A stretch of DNA of 64,000 nt from Cladochytrium replicatum (Eukaryota > Chytridiomycota > Chytridiomycetes > Cladochytriales > Cladochytriaceae): positions 62,001 through 126,000 of the forward strand of contig JAHLKD010000020.1 of assembly GCA_025526935.1 (NCBI GenBank), written 5' to 3'. Below, in pieces: positions 11,790 to 22,349 of this stretch. Position 1 is the stretch's first letter; each line of letters begins with the position of its first letter. The notes beneath the pieces were generated by a model, which ran no database searches, was not told where the DNA came from, and was given only the letters and a program-made list of their open reading frames with translations. Made by a program: the position numbers and the translations under genes.

Positions 11790-12240
11790 GCCAAAACATT
11801 CATGTCTTGCTACCTCCTTGGCAACCTGTTTTGGCTGATGCCGTTTACGCCCTTTTACCTGCAGGTTATGATTCCTTTTGACATTCATGATGATATGACA
11901 AAGGAGGAGAGCACGTACAACTCACAGACACGCATCATTGTTGTGCGAGTAATCAGAATGCTAAAGAATCGATATGGAATCTTCAAATCTCCGCTCAATC
12001 AGAAAGTCATGGACAGTACATCCGCAACAAAGCAGAACACTGGGATCATCAAAAGTTTGTATATATTGCAAAATATATCTACCTGCGTCTTGGTGGGCCA
12101 TTAATCGAGCCAGACAATGAGAGTGATGGTGACAGTGACAGCGATAGCGATGATGAGCCTCCTGCAAGAGCACGAGACGTTGAGCAAGCCAAAGGAAAGG
12201 GTGATTTCATCAAACAGTGCTTGTATTTGTCACATAAATG
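11790..12240 (+). mobile_element. Harbinger-type transposase relic, C-terminal part
   Basis: Read across one frameshift (near 11870), the plus strand gives LADAVYALLPAGYDSF followed by TRIIVVRVIRMLKNRYGIF and then an acidic tail ending at a stop near 12240. This matches the end of the DDE_4 (Harbinger) domain, where an LAD-aYpLLP motif precedes R-V.-aFG-LKnRfgIF. The catalytic Glu expected in the second block appears replaced (VVRV where VVEx is usual). The upstream catalytic core is absent, so the copy is dead. Confidence 0.55.
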
Positions 12241-12980
12241 ATTTATTAGCCAAACTCACGCAAGTATTTAATCGAAGCTGCCATCTCATTGATGGACTCT
12301 GCAACAACTTGCTCAATTGTAGCGTGAGTATTTCCTCTATGAGACCTAGGAGACTTTCACTGGTGGAGCATTGCATCAGCTTGTATTTTTGCTGAGAAGT
12401 CAAGCCTTCAGCAACAGCTTCAGCCATATTCTTCATTGCCATGATAGGCGAGTCACTGATCTCTGAGCTGAATAAACTCAAGACGTCTGCTCGGGATGGT
12501 TTTCCGTCCTTGTGACCCCTGCACTTGGAATCATTGCGCTTTTGCTTCGATCCTTTGCATTTGTTGTCGGAGTTGCCAGCAGGGTGCCACTCTCGTTTTC
12601 GACGGAAGGTGGTGGTTTGAATCAAATTGAGGGTGGGAGAGTTCCGGCTGTTCTAAACAAAAGAAAGGAAATCCCATTCCCAACTCTTTCCCGAAATATC
12701 TTTCTATGCCACATTGGCGGTGCACACCACAACAGTCTCCCCCAAACTGTGAAACAGCTGAAGCAGCGTGAAGCGGTTTCAAAGAGTGTGTGTGTGATGA
12801 TGTCTGGTTTCGGTATCTTCAAGAGCAAGAGCTTTTTTCTTCACTTCAATCTTATTGGTGATATCGCGAACAATGTCATTGAAATTATCAAGAGAATGTG
12901 CACGCTGTTTGAGAAACACTAAACGAGTCAAAGAGATTGGATTTGCCAAAGGAGAACCATCTAATTCCGCAAGCACACAA
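12230..12980 (-). mobile_element. Relic of a transposon accessory (helical, Lys-rich) ORF
   Basis: Minus-strand frames at 12779..12976 and 12230..12625 look like the C-terminal half of the Myb/SANT-like partner protein that accompanies Harbinger transposases: a basic Lys/Arg segment (KCKGSKQKRNDSKCRGHKD) followed by helices (MKNMAEAVAEGL, LIEEILTLQLSKLL). Stops separate the pieces. The assignment is inferred from position next to a transposase relic on the opposite strand and from overall composition; no conserved domain remains intact. Confidence 0.35.
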
Positions 12981-13044
12981 CTCCTTTGTCTCCAAGTCTC
13001 AAGATGACATACGGTCCTCTAAAAGTATCTGCTAATTTGTGTCA

Positions 13045-14220
13045 CTATTGTTTTTCTAATGCGGAATCCCATAAAAGAACAAGATCTCCTACTGATAAAG
13101 GAATTTTACGAAGACGTTTCATTTCATTATAGGATAAAGCAGATTTCTCACGACTGGAATCAACAATATCTGCTGCTACAGTAGTATATCCTTCATAGTC
13201 AGAAATTTGATTAAGTCGTAGCTGTAACAATTCATCTCGATCCCTAGGACATGACCATTCATATTGACGCCAGTTAGTGATATCAAATTCAATAGGCATG
13301 ATACAAGCACGCCAATACTATAGTTCAAACGGAGTACAACCAGTAGCAGAGTTAACTGTAACATTGAAAGACAATAAACCCATTTGGAGATATCGATGTC
13401 AAAAAATTGCCTTCAGCTTCAGTACACCACTCTATGACCACCAACAACTCCTTCATGTAAAGATGATAAAACTGCCTGTCTTAATTTTTCTGTCGAGGTA
13501 TCTTCATCTAAGTAGATTGCAATTTTATCAGGTAGGAATTTTCGTAAAACCACTGTCATCATTTGTTGATAGACTGCAATAGCATTTGTCCAACCTTGAG
13601 GTACAACCATCATTTGCATTCATCAAAGTGGAGTATAAATAGCTAAAAGATGTCGATCTCTCTGATCAACACCCGTTTCACGAGCAGGTGGGACAATCTT
13701 AGGATCAATCCTACCTCGTTCAGAGTCATCAAATACAAAAGCGTTATCATTTTTCATTATTTCAATAGTATATGCAAGTTCTGCTTCTAACAAAAATTCT
13801 TCATCTCCAATTTGAATTTTTTGTATTTGTTCTTCAGTTAGTCTACATCCTTCAGTTTTCTTCTTTTCTCTAATCTGGTCCACAATTTGTTCTTCAGTTA
13901 AAGATTCTGTTAGTTGTCCTGGTAATATTCCAGGTTTTGCGACTGGTCTTACTTTCATTCCAACTGGGATATGTTTACTCTTTGCTCCTTCAGGTCTTAT
14001 CTTATATTCACACTTCTTTCTCATTTTTCTGACTGATTCAATCTTTACATCTGATTTATCAACAGAATAGATACCAAAACCTTCTTTTGCTCTTTTTTTT
14101 TCTCCTTTGCCTTGCTTTATTCCTTCTTGCAATGGAATATATTCACCAATTGCACGAAGTTCATATTCACCATCTGTTTCATATTGTCTTCTATCAACAA
14201 TAAAAAAACCGATCTCCAAT
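13045..14220 (-). mobile_element. Ty3/gypsy retrotransposon fragment, internally deleted
   Basis: Minus-strand pieces in order are: a Lys/Glu-rich pre-RT segment ending near 13623; part of a reverse transcriptase (MQMMVVPQGWTNAIAVYQQ, then LPDKIAIYLDE, the position of the catalytic YxDD); then, within the same frame, an integrase zinc-finger-like stretch (LHEGVVGGHR); then an integrase tail (SATGCTPFELYYW and LPLSVGDLVLLWDS-like sequence, 13045-13364). RNase H and the integrase catalytic core are missing between them, so deletions have fused distant parts. The DNA is markedly more AT-rich than the neighbouring genes. No long terminal repeats could be delimited. Confidence 0.75.
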
Positions 14221-14504
14221 CTCCATGTCCATAATATTATTTTTGTTTGCCTTCTTCTCTTTGGTGCTCTGAGTACTTTTTTCTCTTCTGAAGTTTTTCG
14301 GCATTAGAAGGGGAAAAGGACAGGTCTCTCCTGCGCTAACGTCGCCGCCAGATTAACGCTGTCCTCAAAATCCTATTTGATTTCAGTAAACACAACTTTC
14401 CTAGAACTATCTTGTTTGTGTTCAGAAAATATAACTTTCCTAGAAGATTTATCAAATATGTCATCGTTCATGTCAGTGTTGCGCTCAATTGATTCTCAAA
14501 TGGA

Positions 14505-15234
14505 GGTTGAACGCGAACATCATCTCTATTTCTTTCTTCATTACCATCTAACACTTGAGCTTCCCTAAGTTTGCAGAAGGTCTAGAGCAGCGTGTTGAAT
14601 TTGTTTTTAAACTGCTCTACTGCTAGACCAGGAGGGCACAGCAGCCCAAATTCCTTCTGAACGTCGGCCCATCCGCTCGACAAGGCACTCTTGTCCTTCA
14701 CATTGAGAAAGGAGTATTGATACTTTTGCTTGAAGCTTCAAGAAGGCGCTGATCAATTTGTCTGTCCAATTCGCGCGCGTGAATCTTTGGCACCAGTCGC
14801 AGCGGTAGCAGAATTGGCAGGAAGAGGAGCAGCAGGCTGAATCCCAGCGCTTGAGGCGTCAGCGCCAGCAGGTGTTTTGAGGATCCTTGAACTTTATGGA
14901 TCTTCTTTGGCTGGTCCCTCTTCTTTGGAGCTGGCAATGGCAATGCCATCACTTTGTCAGTTCCAACCCCAGGAGTGCAGCAACAGCAGGTTAGGAAGTG
15001 GCAGCTGGGTAGGGAGGAGCAATTGGGTAAGGAGGAACAACTACACCTGCAGCAATAAGTGCACGAACTGGTGGGATCAGTGCTGGAGGGGCTGTCAGAT
15101 TGCACAGCTTCAATAACAGGAGGAGCTTGGTCGAGGTTAGTCAGATCGGAAAGATCCATGTCGAAACACGGTGCAGTGGATTGCGCAGCCCTATTTTCAA
15201 AAAGAGTTGAAAAATCAGCAAACCTTTGAGACAC
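14505..15234 (-). mobile_element. Decayed SANT/Myb-like transposon-associated ORF
   Basis: An open frame of 178 codons (14698..15234) contains an acidic start, a Cys/Ser-rich middle and a Leu-rich end without recognisable domain. Immediately downstream, in other frames (14505-14700), the minus strand encodes KDKSALSSGWADVQKEFG and FKNKFNTLL, the pattern of a Myb/SANT-like DNA-binding domain (W-x2-V-x2-EF... Q-x-KxKF-xL). The pieces are interrupted by stops. I take this as a remnant of a Harbinger partner ORF, with modest confidence. Confidence 0.4.
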
Positions 15235-15539
15235 AATTAATAGGGTGAATCAAGTTTGCAGTTTCCCCGCAGATTGATTGGCCACAGTTTCGCTCTGGCT
15301 AATCATCATTTTAATCTGCGAGTGTCACGTTTCAAACTGCCAAAAAGGACCCCTGGGACGTCCTTTCCGGTGATCTGAACGCCATTCTTTCGCATGTCCA
15401 TTCAACCAACACCACCAACACCACAACGACTTGGCTACTGCGAGCTTCGGATGGGTTGGAAGCCCTTCAAAGAATATCAGCCTGTCAACTCGCCTTCTCC
15501 TGCTGTCCGTGGACCTGCTGATGGCCTTCCAGGTGAGGC

Positions 15540-16569
15540 ATCAGTTCGATGCGAGCGCTTCAGAGACTGCTGAATCGAAACGTGGATACTCGATCTGGAC
15601 AGATGGAGCAAAGGTGGCCCTTCTCTCTCTCATTGAGTCATTCAATAACGGCTCATCATGGTATGCTCAGTACAAGAACGCCGGAGCAAACGTTGGCATA
15701 TCGACCAAAGTGGACGGGGCGGACCAAGAAAGCGCTCATAGCTGAGGCTGCAACATGAACCATACACACACCGACGCTCAGGTGAAATCGAAAATTGAAG
15801 AATACAAAGGGAAGCACAAAGAAGGCGTGAAAATCTCGGAGCAGACAGGCAACGGGATTACGGATCAAGACTGCAAGAAAGGCCTGGATACTTGGGAGAA
15901 GAAGCTCAATGCCAAATGTCCGGACTTTGACCGTCTTGATGCCTTCATGGGCGAGCATGTAGCGGCGTGACCGCCTCCAGAAGTGGCAGGGAAGGATACT
16001 GAGTTGTTTTTGTTCACGAAAGAGTGGTGAGAGGCCATTGGAGAAAACAACGAGGATGCTGTCCAGGACAACAGCGACGAATCCAGAAATCTTCTGCAGT
16101 TTCGAAAACACCTTCCAGCAAAAAGCGCAAGCAGGGCTAGCGAGGTCTTCCGAATCTCGTTCTGTGAAACAAGGTCGATTTAACACAGTGGCCGAATTAA
16201 AACAGAGGAGGGAACGCTTCTGAGACTGAAGCCAAGTTGCAGATTGAAAATTGTCGGCTCGACCTGGATGAGCAACATTGGCAGAAAGACTACAAGCTCG
16301 GTACGAAAGAGTTTGACCTGCGTCTTGCTGATAGTGAAGAGCGCAGGATGATATTGCAACTCCAGTTGAAACAGATGCAACTGGGACACGGTGCAGCATT
16401 TGGAGGCTATGGAGGGGACCAGGTGTGGCAAACACATTTGGAGGCTACAGAGGCAGTGCAGGTGCTCCATTTCCGCTGGCATTTGGAGCTCGGGAGGGGG
16501 TGCAGCAGTTCCGCAGTTTATACCTTCTTCGCCGTGGCCCCGCCTCCTGATCGTTTCATGCCAGAGTGA
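15540..16569 (+). mobile_element. Myb/SANT-like DNA-binding partner ORF of a Harbinger element, broken
   Basis: The plus strand encodes IWTDGAKVALLSLIESF (about 15592), then after a frame change near 15745 THTDAQVKSKIEEYKG, TGNGITDQDCKKGLDTW and CPDFDRLDAFMG (15760-15960), and after further breaks a coiled-coil end (15 kb side to 16440; LRLADSEERRMILQLQLKQM). This order of a W-type SANT module, a CPxFxxLxxxxG motif and a C-terminal coiled coil fits the DNA-binding accessory protein found beside fungal Harbinger-like transposases. At least two frameshifts make it non-functional. It converges with the transposase relic at 16860-18060. Confidence 0.55.
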
Positions 16570-16859
16570 GCATTTGCTTTTATTTGTTTCAATTAATTGC
16601 ATGTTTACAAATAAAAGTACATCTGGTTATGTTTGATAATAATAATCTTGTTTTTCTGTGTTCGCATACTAATGTTCAGTTTGCACGTTTCAGTAAACAT
16701 CCCGATTGCATACACACGCACCTAGTCACTGCTGTCCACATATGTATTCATCTGCCATTGCATCCTCACCCAGGTGCGCTTGTTTTCAACACTCCTATTG
16801 GCACAATCATGAACCGGCTCATCTTCATCATTGTGATTGGCATCGTCATCATTCCAACA

Positions 16860-18060
16860 CTCACGGTATGTGTCCGTTATCGTAATAGAGCACAACGCAA
16901 GCGCGGACCCAACAGCACGCAAGATTATGCAAATCTGAAGTTTGGATGTCGATCCTCAACCCCCACAGGGACTGGAACCTTCCCTTCAGATGTCTAAACA
17001 CATGCTCAACCAGAACCCGTGCTCCAGCAGCGGCAGCGTCGAACTGCTCTTTGTATCCTGGCAGTCGACTGTGGTGCGGCTTTTGGTAGAGAAAGACTAT
17101 GGTCAAGGTGAGGCCATAGCCGCTGTCTGCAAGAAGGTATTCTTGTCCAGTGAAAAATTCTTGAGGTGCGAGGGCCAGGTTCTAGTTCGCATAGACTCTC
17201 GAGTCGTGAGCTGATCCGGTAAACCAAACAGAAAGAAAACGAATCCGCCCTTGATAGTTGCAAACACCCAGTGCATTCAATGAATAGTTGTGCTTGCGAT
17301 TGAAGTAGTCCTCGCCGTCATTAGTTGGCTGTCGGTAGATCACCATGTGTACATCATCAATGTAACCCAAGCATTCCAAGAAGCCATGATCTCTCTTGAT
17401 TGCTTCTTTGATGGTTTCTTCTCGTCGTTGCCCGACCAGCTCAAGCACTCTGGCTCAAGTGCACATACTGCAACGATGACTCGCCTTGTGTACAGGTCAA
17501 CCGTTCCTTCGCCAATTCCCCACCAATCAGCATTTCAAAAGCGATACACCATTCCCATCACGACCAAAGCGGAACAAAGTCACTGCAAGCTGGAATGCAA
17601 CTGGCCGTTGTTCGTTGCTACTGTTGGATTAAAGATGGAGTGTCCTTCTATCTCCTCAAGGATCTTTGCAAAAATGTGCTTTGTGATCCAAAGTTTTTGG
17701 AGGAATCGAGCTGGTTCTGATCTCATGACTCTGGCAAAGAACGAATTCCGAGAATCACGCTCGACTTTTTTTGTATCCTTGTTTTGTGATAGCGGAGACT
17801 CATTGCCTCCTCCAATAGGTCTTCACAGAATCTGAGGTCATCCTCGTACCGCTCTTTGCTTGCAGCAATGTCCGGGCCAGTGAAAAGCAGCTCAAAACAG
17901 ATGTGCTTTCAAGCTCTTCTATGGCCTTCTGGCGTTCTGCATAGCGCGGCATCTTTGTGGATGGCAGATTGGAGGGAAGTCCACCTGCAATTGGAAGGCT
18001 CTCCGGGCAGTTGCAAGAGCTGTCGCGAGCTTCGAAGTGGACAATAAAATTGCAGGAATG
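16860..18060 (-). mobile_element. PIF/Harbinger transposase (DDE_Tnp_4), disrupted by a stop and frameshift
   Basis: On the minus strand the catalytic domain is clear: RPVAFQLAVTLFRFGRDGNG, then WWGIGEGTVDLYTRRVIVAV (HTH region), GYIDDVHMVIYRQP with the first Asp, HNYSLNALGVCN, WFTGSAHDSRVY with the second Asp, QEYLLADSGYGL, and RVLVEHVFRHLKGRFQSL with the catalytic Glu. Two breaks are visible: an in-frame TAG at 17182-17184, just after VYAN, and a one-base frame change near 17525 between LLK and ADWW. The N-terminal region up to 18060 is further degraded. The three DDE residues survive, suggesting relatively recent inactivation. Terminal repeats could not be delimited. Confidence 0.8.
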
Positions 18061-18581
18061 CATGTCTGCAACAAATATAATTGGGGGGATCAGAGTTGTT
18101 TACAAATTGCTCAAAATCTATTCGCTGCTGACTGAAACTGAGACGAAACTGCGAGCTTTGAATCCCTAATGACTTTCCTGGTTGCAAGACTTTGGATCAG
18201 GAAAGCCTGTGGCTTGAGATGCAGGTTGCAAAAGGAACGTTTCAAAACGGATGAACCATTTTGGAACACAATTATAAATCAAAGTTACATTGTCCAACAG
18301 GCTCTTCTTTATCAATTTAAATATCTTAATTTTATTCCAATAGGCTGAATCGATTATGTATGTGCACAAAATGCGCATCTGTCCTTCGTGTTATCACTTC
18401 CAGAGCCAAAGCCAAAATCGCATGCACCGAGACATTGAGCCATTGCCCCACAGGATAATCCCAGCATCAATCGACATCATCCAAATCTGCCCCATTCATC
18501 ATGGTTTGTGCCATTTCGCCCAATCTCTTTCATTTCAACACGAATCAACAGATACAAATTCGCCCAAGAAGGCGAAGGCGT
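18061..18581. other. No gene supported
   Basis: About 500 AT-rich bases between the transposase relic and the eL36 gene. It contains the eL36 3' flank on its right side and possibly the outer end of the Harbinger element on its left. No open frame here resembles a protein family. Confidence 0.4.
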
Positions 18582-19017
18582 TTAGTGAGCGCGACGAGAT
18601 TCTTGGATGATGGTGGTCAACTCGTCAACCTTCTTCTTTCCACGGCCGAAGTCACCCAACTATCAAATTGCCAAACCGTTCAGTCAACCAATTCCCATAT
18701 TCATTTCGTCTACCGGACTCACCTTCTTTTTTGCGAGCCTGCGCGCACGCTTATCTTTGGAGACACGGATCAATTCCATAAGACGACGCTCGTAGGGAGC
18801 GAAACCGACGACCTCACGGACCAAGTCACGGACGAACTTTGTTCGCTTGGACTGGTGCTGTAATTCACACCAACAAATTAATATTTGGCAATATTCCTTA
18901 TATTGCAAAACCTACACCCTTCCGGTAAGAGGGCTTCTGTGCGAGCTCACGGGTGGAGACGACGTGGCCCTTGTTGAGACCGACAGCGACGCCGGATTTA
19001 GGTGCGCTTGGTGCCAT
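18582..19017 (-). CDS. RPL36: 60S ribosomal protein eL36
   Basis: Three exons (18916..19017, 18723..18857, 18582..18659; donors GTAGGT and GTGAGT) encode 104 residues, the normal length of eL36. The family signature is plain: [20 protein letters not shown] at the N-terminus, then [19 protein letters not shown] followed by [19 protein letters not shown], and a basic C-terminal tail with [14 protein letters not shown]. It is a structural component of the large cytosolic ribosomal subunit. A pyrimidine-rich stretch is not obvious upstream, so I claim no regulatory element. Confidence 0.93.
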
Positions 19018-19307
19018 TAGTTCGTCTCTGTGCTTAAGGCTTCTGTGGCTGGGTGTTAAGAAAACAACCAAGCATTGCGAGGCGTAGCCAGGGTGTGTCC
19101 TGAGATCAGTACAAATGAAATCCAAAAACATAACGGTAGATTTCCAAAAATCAACTAAAATTGAACCAGAAAAGATATATATATGCAACAGAAAACAGGC
19201 GTTCAAATAGCGAAGGCAATTCAGAAAGTTCAGTAATCCAAAAAGTGTGCTGGAGCAATCCAAAAACAGAACATATTCGTCAGGGGAATCATATGTGAGC
19301 AAAGATC

Positions 19308-20366
19308 TCATTCCGTAACAATAGATACCCTGTAGCTTTCCCCTTCGTACTCATCCACGCCAGCTCCTGACACAGGCGCTGGCACTTTTCGTGCTGCGCT
19401 GACTTGCATCAATGGTGCTCGACCGCCATGGGCCTGAATAATTCGTTTGATTGAGTTTTTAGATGACAAAGTCGACTGTTTCGAGCTTCGAGTGGTGTTG
19501 ATCGATTGCCTCGACGATCGGGGAGTCTCAGGCAATGGCGTTCCGACTTTCATCGCTGATCGCCGTGCAAGGTCTGGGTGATCCAAGAAAGATAAGTCCG
19601 TCGCCGTTGTCGCTACAGAGGCTCTGTGGTCGGACCTTATAGCGTTCAGCGTTGCGAAGAGCGGGCCGGGAAGGGCACGGGGTGGTTTGTGCTGTGGTGG
19701 CTCACTGTGATCAGTGATAGAGGATAATGGTTGTGGTGGGGGGTTATAGCGGGCACGAATGAGGGAGGGGTACATCATGGCTGTCCAAACGTCGTAAGAC
19801 CGTCTCACCAACGAGGAGGACGCATTGTCGGCATTTGATTTCATCATCGCAACTGCAGACTCAGCCGCCTCGGAAGCTTCGCGTGCTGCAGTTGCTCGTG
19901 CAAAGGTCGTGTCTGCATTTGTCAATGTAGCGCTCGATCCACTCCATCGTCGCATTGATCCCGCCTCACCCTGTGCTCCCAGCCGCCGTTCCAGCGACAC
20001 TCCGTCCACCTGTGCTAATCGAACTTGCGCACCAACTGGCCGGGGAATATTTCGCTCTTCATCTATCACTGGACCTCTGGAAGTTTTCCCGGGTCTCCGG
20101 TACTTTAGGTAACCGCATCTCCAACATGTCCAAACTATGACCCCCCCTATTAGACCGCCAACGACTAACGACACGGCCGAGAGGAACCATAGTTGCGTGT
20201 AAATTGGTCCCCCGTTGTCCGACATATAAATGCACCTATTAGCTTCAGAAGTACCCCTGCTCCAGCAAGCGAATCTCACGATGTCGGAGCTGCTTCCACC
20301 TATTTGCTGTGGCGTTACAAAATTAGCGCCACTAAAACGTGGGGATAATGTGCATGCAAGCATCAT
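19308..20366 (-). CDS. Single-pass membrane protein, Ser/Arg-rich cytosolic tail, unknown family
   Basis: A single uninterrupted frame of 352 codons begins with two adjacent ATGs (20366 and 20363). Residues 1-55 form a hydrophilic N-terminal part with three Cys; one strong membrane helix follows at about 59-82 (LWFLSAVSLVVGGLIGGVIV), directly bounded by WRCGYLKYRR, a positively charged stop-transfer segment. The remaining 270 residues are Ser/Thr/Pro/Arg-rich and probably disordered, with many potential phosphorylation sites (SSRQSINTTRSSKQSTLSS). Layout suggests a type-I-like cell-surface or sensor protein, but I recognise no domain. Confidence 0.65.
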   Translation of the reverse strand: MMLACTLSPRFSGANFVTPQQIGGSSSDIVRFACWSRGTSEANRCIYMSDNGGPIYTQLWFLSAVSLVVGGLIGGVIVWTCWRCGYLKYRRPGKTSRGPVIDEERNIPRPVGAQVRLAQVDGVSLERRLGAQGEAGSMRRWSGSSATLTNADTTFARATAAREASEAAESAVAMMKSNADNASSSLVRRSYDVWTAMMYPSLIRARYNPPPQPLSSITDHSEPPQHKPPRALPGPLFATLNAIRSDHRASVATTATDLSFLDHPDLARRSAMKVGTPLPETPRSSRQSINTTRSSKQSTLSSKNSIKRIIQAHGGRAPLMQVSAARKVPAPVSGAGVDEYEGESYRVSIVTE

Positions 20367-20413
20367 AACACCTGTGATCTAGTGAATCTATTCTCGAGAA
20401 AGCATTATCAATG

Positions 20414-22326
20414 TCACCGGATCAACGCACTCGTTTCCAAATCATCTCTCCCACTGTCATCGACTTCTCGAACACCCCAATGGTCAACTCTGTCAAAGTC
20501 CACTTGTTCCAAGGGCACCAGCTTGGTTTTCCTGAGCAACTTGTATCCGATCCACAGTCCCACAAACAACGGAACTCCAGCGTAAACCGCAATAACAGTT
20601 TGTAACCGCCTTCCCTCCTTGTCCCCCAAGAATGCAACGTATCCCTCTCCGATCAATACCGCAAGGCCGAGCGCAATAGCTACAAAGTCTCCCGCAACCC
20701 CAAACGGCGCCATATACACAGGCATGGCCTTGCGTTGGTGGTTCAATGCCCCGCGGAAGCGAATATGTATCAAACAGATGCTGATCCATGTTAGAATCCC
20801 CGAAACGCCGGTGAGCGAAAGGAGGGTTGTGAATAAGGTGGCAGATGTAATGAAGAGGGAAAGAGAGAGGCAGAGAAAGGAGATGAGGGATGTAAATAGA
20901 AGTGCTGGAAGAGGGATCCCTCCTGGGGAGATGTACGACAAAAAGTTTGGAGCCTGCGAAGCTTCAGCCAGAGACAGAAGCGTCCGAGATGCAGCGTACA
21001 TTGCTGAGTTTCCAGCTGGATTATATCGCCCAGTAAGTTTTCCGTAATGCCACGAAACGACACTATCGCTTACCGCTAAAGACTGCACTCATGATTACAC
21101 CATTCATTAAATGGGCTGCTGACCGCAATCCAGCACGTTCGAATACAAGTGTAAATGGTGCAATGGCTACATCGTTGGAATTGGCAGCGTCAAGGAGGTT
21201 GGGATCGTCGTTGCGCAAACACAGTCCAATTACGAACACTGACACGACGTAGAATAGTCTAAAAAGAACCAATATAAGAACTTAAACTCATCCTTCCATA
21301 CAATGAACGTACAGGAGCCTCCAGAACGTTTGGTTTACTGCACGGGGAACATTGACGCCTGGGTTCCTTGTTTCAGCAGCAGTCACGCCGACGAGCTCAG
21401 TTCCACCAAAAGAAAAAAAAGCGATCACAAAAACATTGATGATTCCAGGCAGACCATTTTTGAATGGCGCCCCTTCGATGCGCCAGTTATCAAGGTAAAT
21501 TGGGGGGTTCGAACCAAGATACCCCAGGTCAACAAGCGTCCCCACTCCAATAAATATGACCACCGTTGAAACCTAGCAGCAAAGGTAAGCTCAGGAAAGC
21601 ATGACCAATCCAGATGCAAACCTTGACCATACTAAGCCAGTACTCAGTCTCACCAAACCCTCGCACACCAATGATATTGATAGTGAGGAGGATCAGCAGA
21701 ATCAAGAGAGACCAGATGAAGCTCGGGAAATCTGGGAACCAGTATGACATGATCAAGCTTGCTGCGCTTATCTCCGATGCTGTTGGCAAGAGTCAAAATC
21801 TCCTTTTAAGAAAGCATGTATGATCTTACGTAGAGATATTGCCCACTGCAACCAATCTGATGAAGGAAAACATCAATGATCGGAGATTTGTTTTTATGCT
21901 CAGGCTTCTTACAGTTCCATCCAAGAGTAAATCCAAAGGCTGGGTCGACAAAGCGGGAGGCATACGTGCTGAAGCTTCCAGAAGAAGGTCTGAATGTAGC
22001 CATTTCCCCTAGATATTGCAATCATCAGCTTCACCAGAGTTAGTGCAGTGATTCTCAATACCGAGTGCTGTGGTAACGAGAAAAACCAGGACACTGCAAA
22101 TCAGAAAAGCTAAAAGTGCTCCAGCTGGTCCAGCGATCGCAATGGTTGCCCCAGATCCAACAAACATTCCGGTCCCAATTGTTCCCCCAATAGCGATGAG
22201 TGTGAGATGCCGAGCATCAAGTGCTTTCGAAAGCCCATCGGTACTGGTTGATGAAGGTGAAGCTAAGGCGTCCTCAACCAGCACTTGCTCTCCAGCATCC
22301 GTTGATGATACCACCGACCCGTACAT
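20414..22326 (-). CDS. Amino-acid permease (fungal YAT/APC family)
   Basis: A multi-exon minus-strand gene from ATG 22326 to the stop at 20414 encodes about 550 residues. The first helix is the family signature LTLIAIGGTIGTGMFVGSG, followed by EMATFRPSSGSFSTYASRF, the PTEISAASLIMSYW region, FFSFGGTELVGVTAAET and AGNSAMYAASRTLLSLA, all typical of fungal plasma-membrane amino-acid transporters such as Gap1 and Dip5. About twelve hydrophobic helices can be counted. The tail ends in a charged cytosolic segment (WGVREVDDSGRDDLE). Substrate range cannot be told from sequence. Short introns interrupt the gene near 22015-22080, 21840-21910, 21570-21640, 21255-21330 and 21020-21075. Confidence 0.9.
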
Positions 22327-22349
22327 ATTCAGCTTCTGCCTGCGCTTGT

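Noticed and set aside
15250-18270. ACGTTTCAAA shared near 15330 and 18240 as possible Harbinger terminal repeats
   Set aside because: Only about ten bases match, the copies are in direct rather than inverted orientation, and no 3-bp target duplication could be seen.
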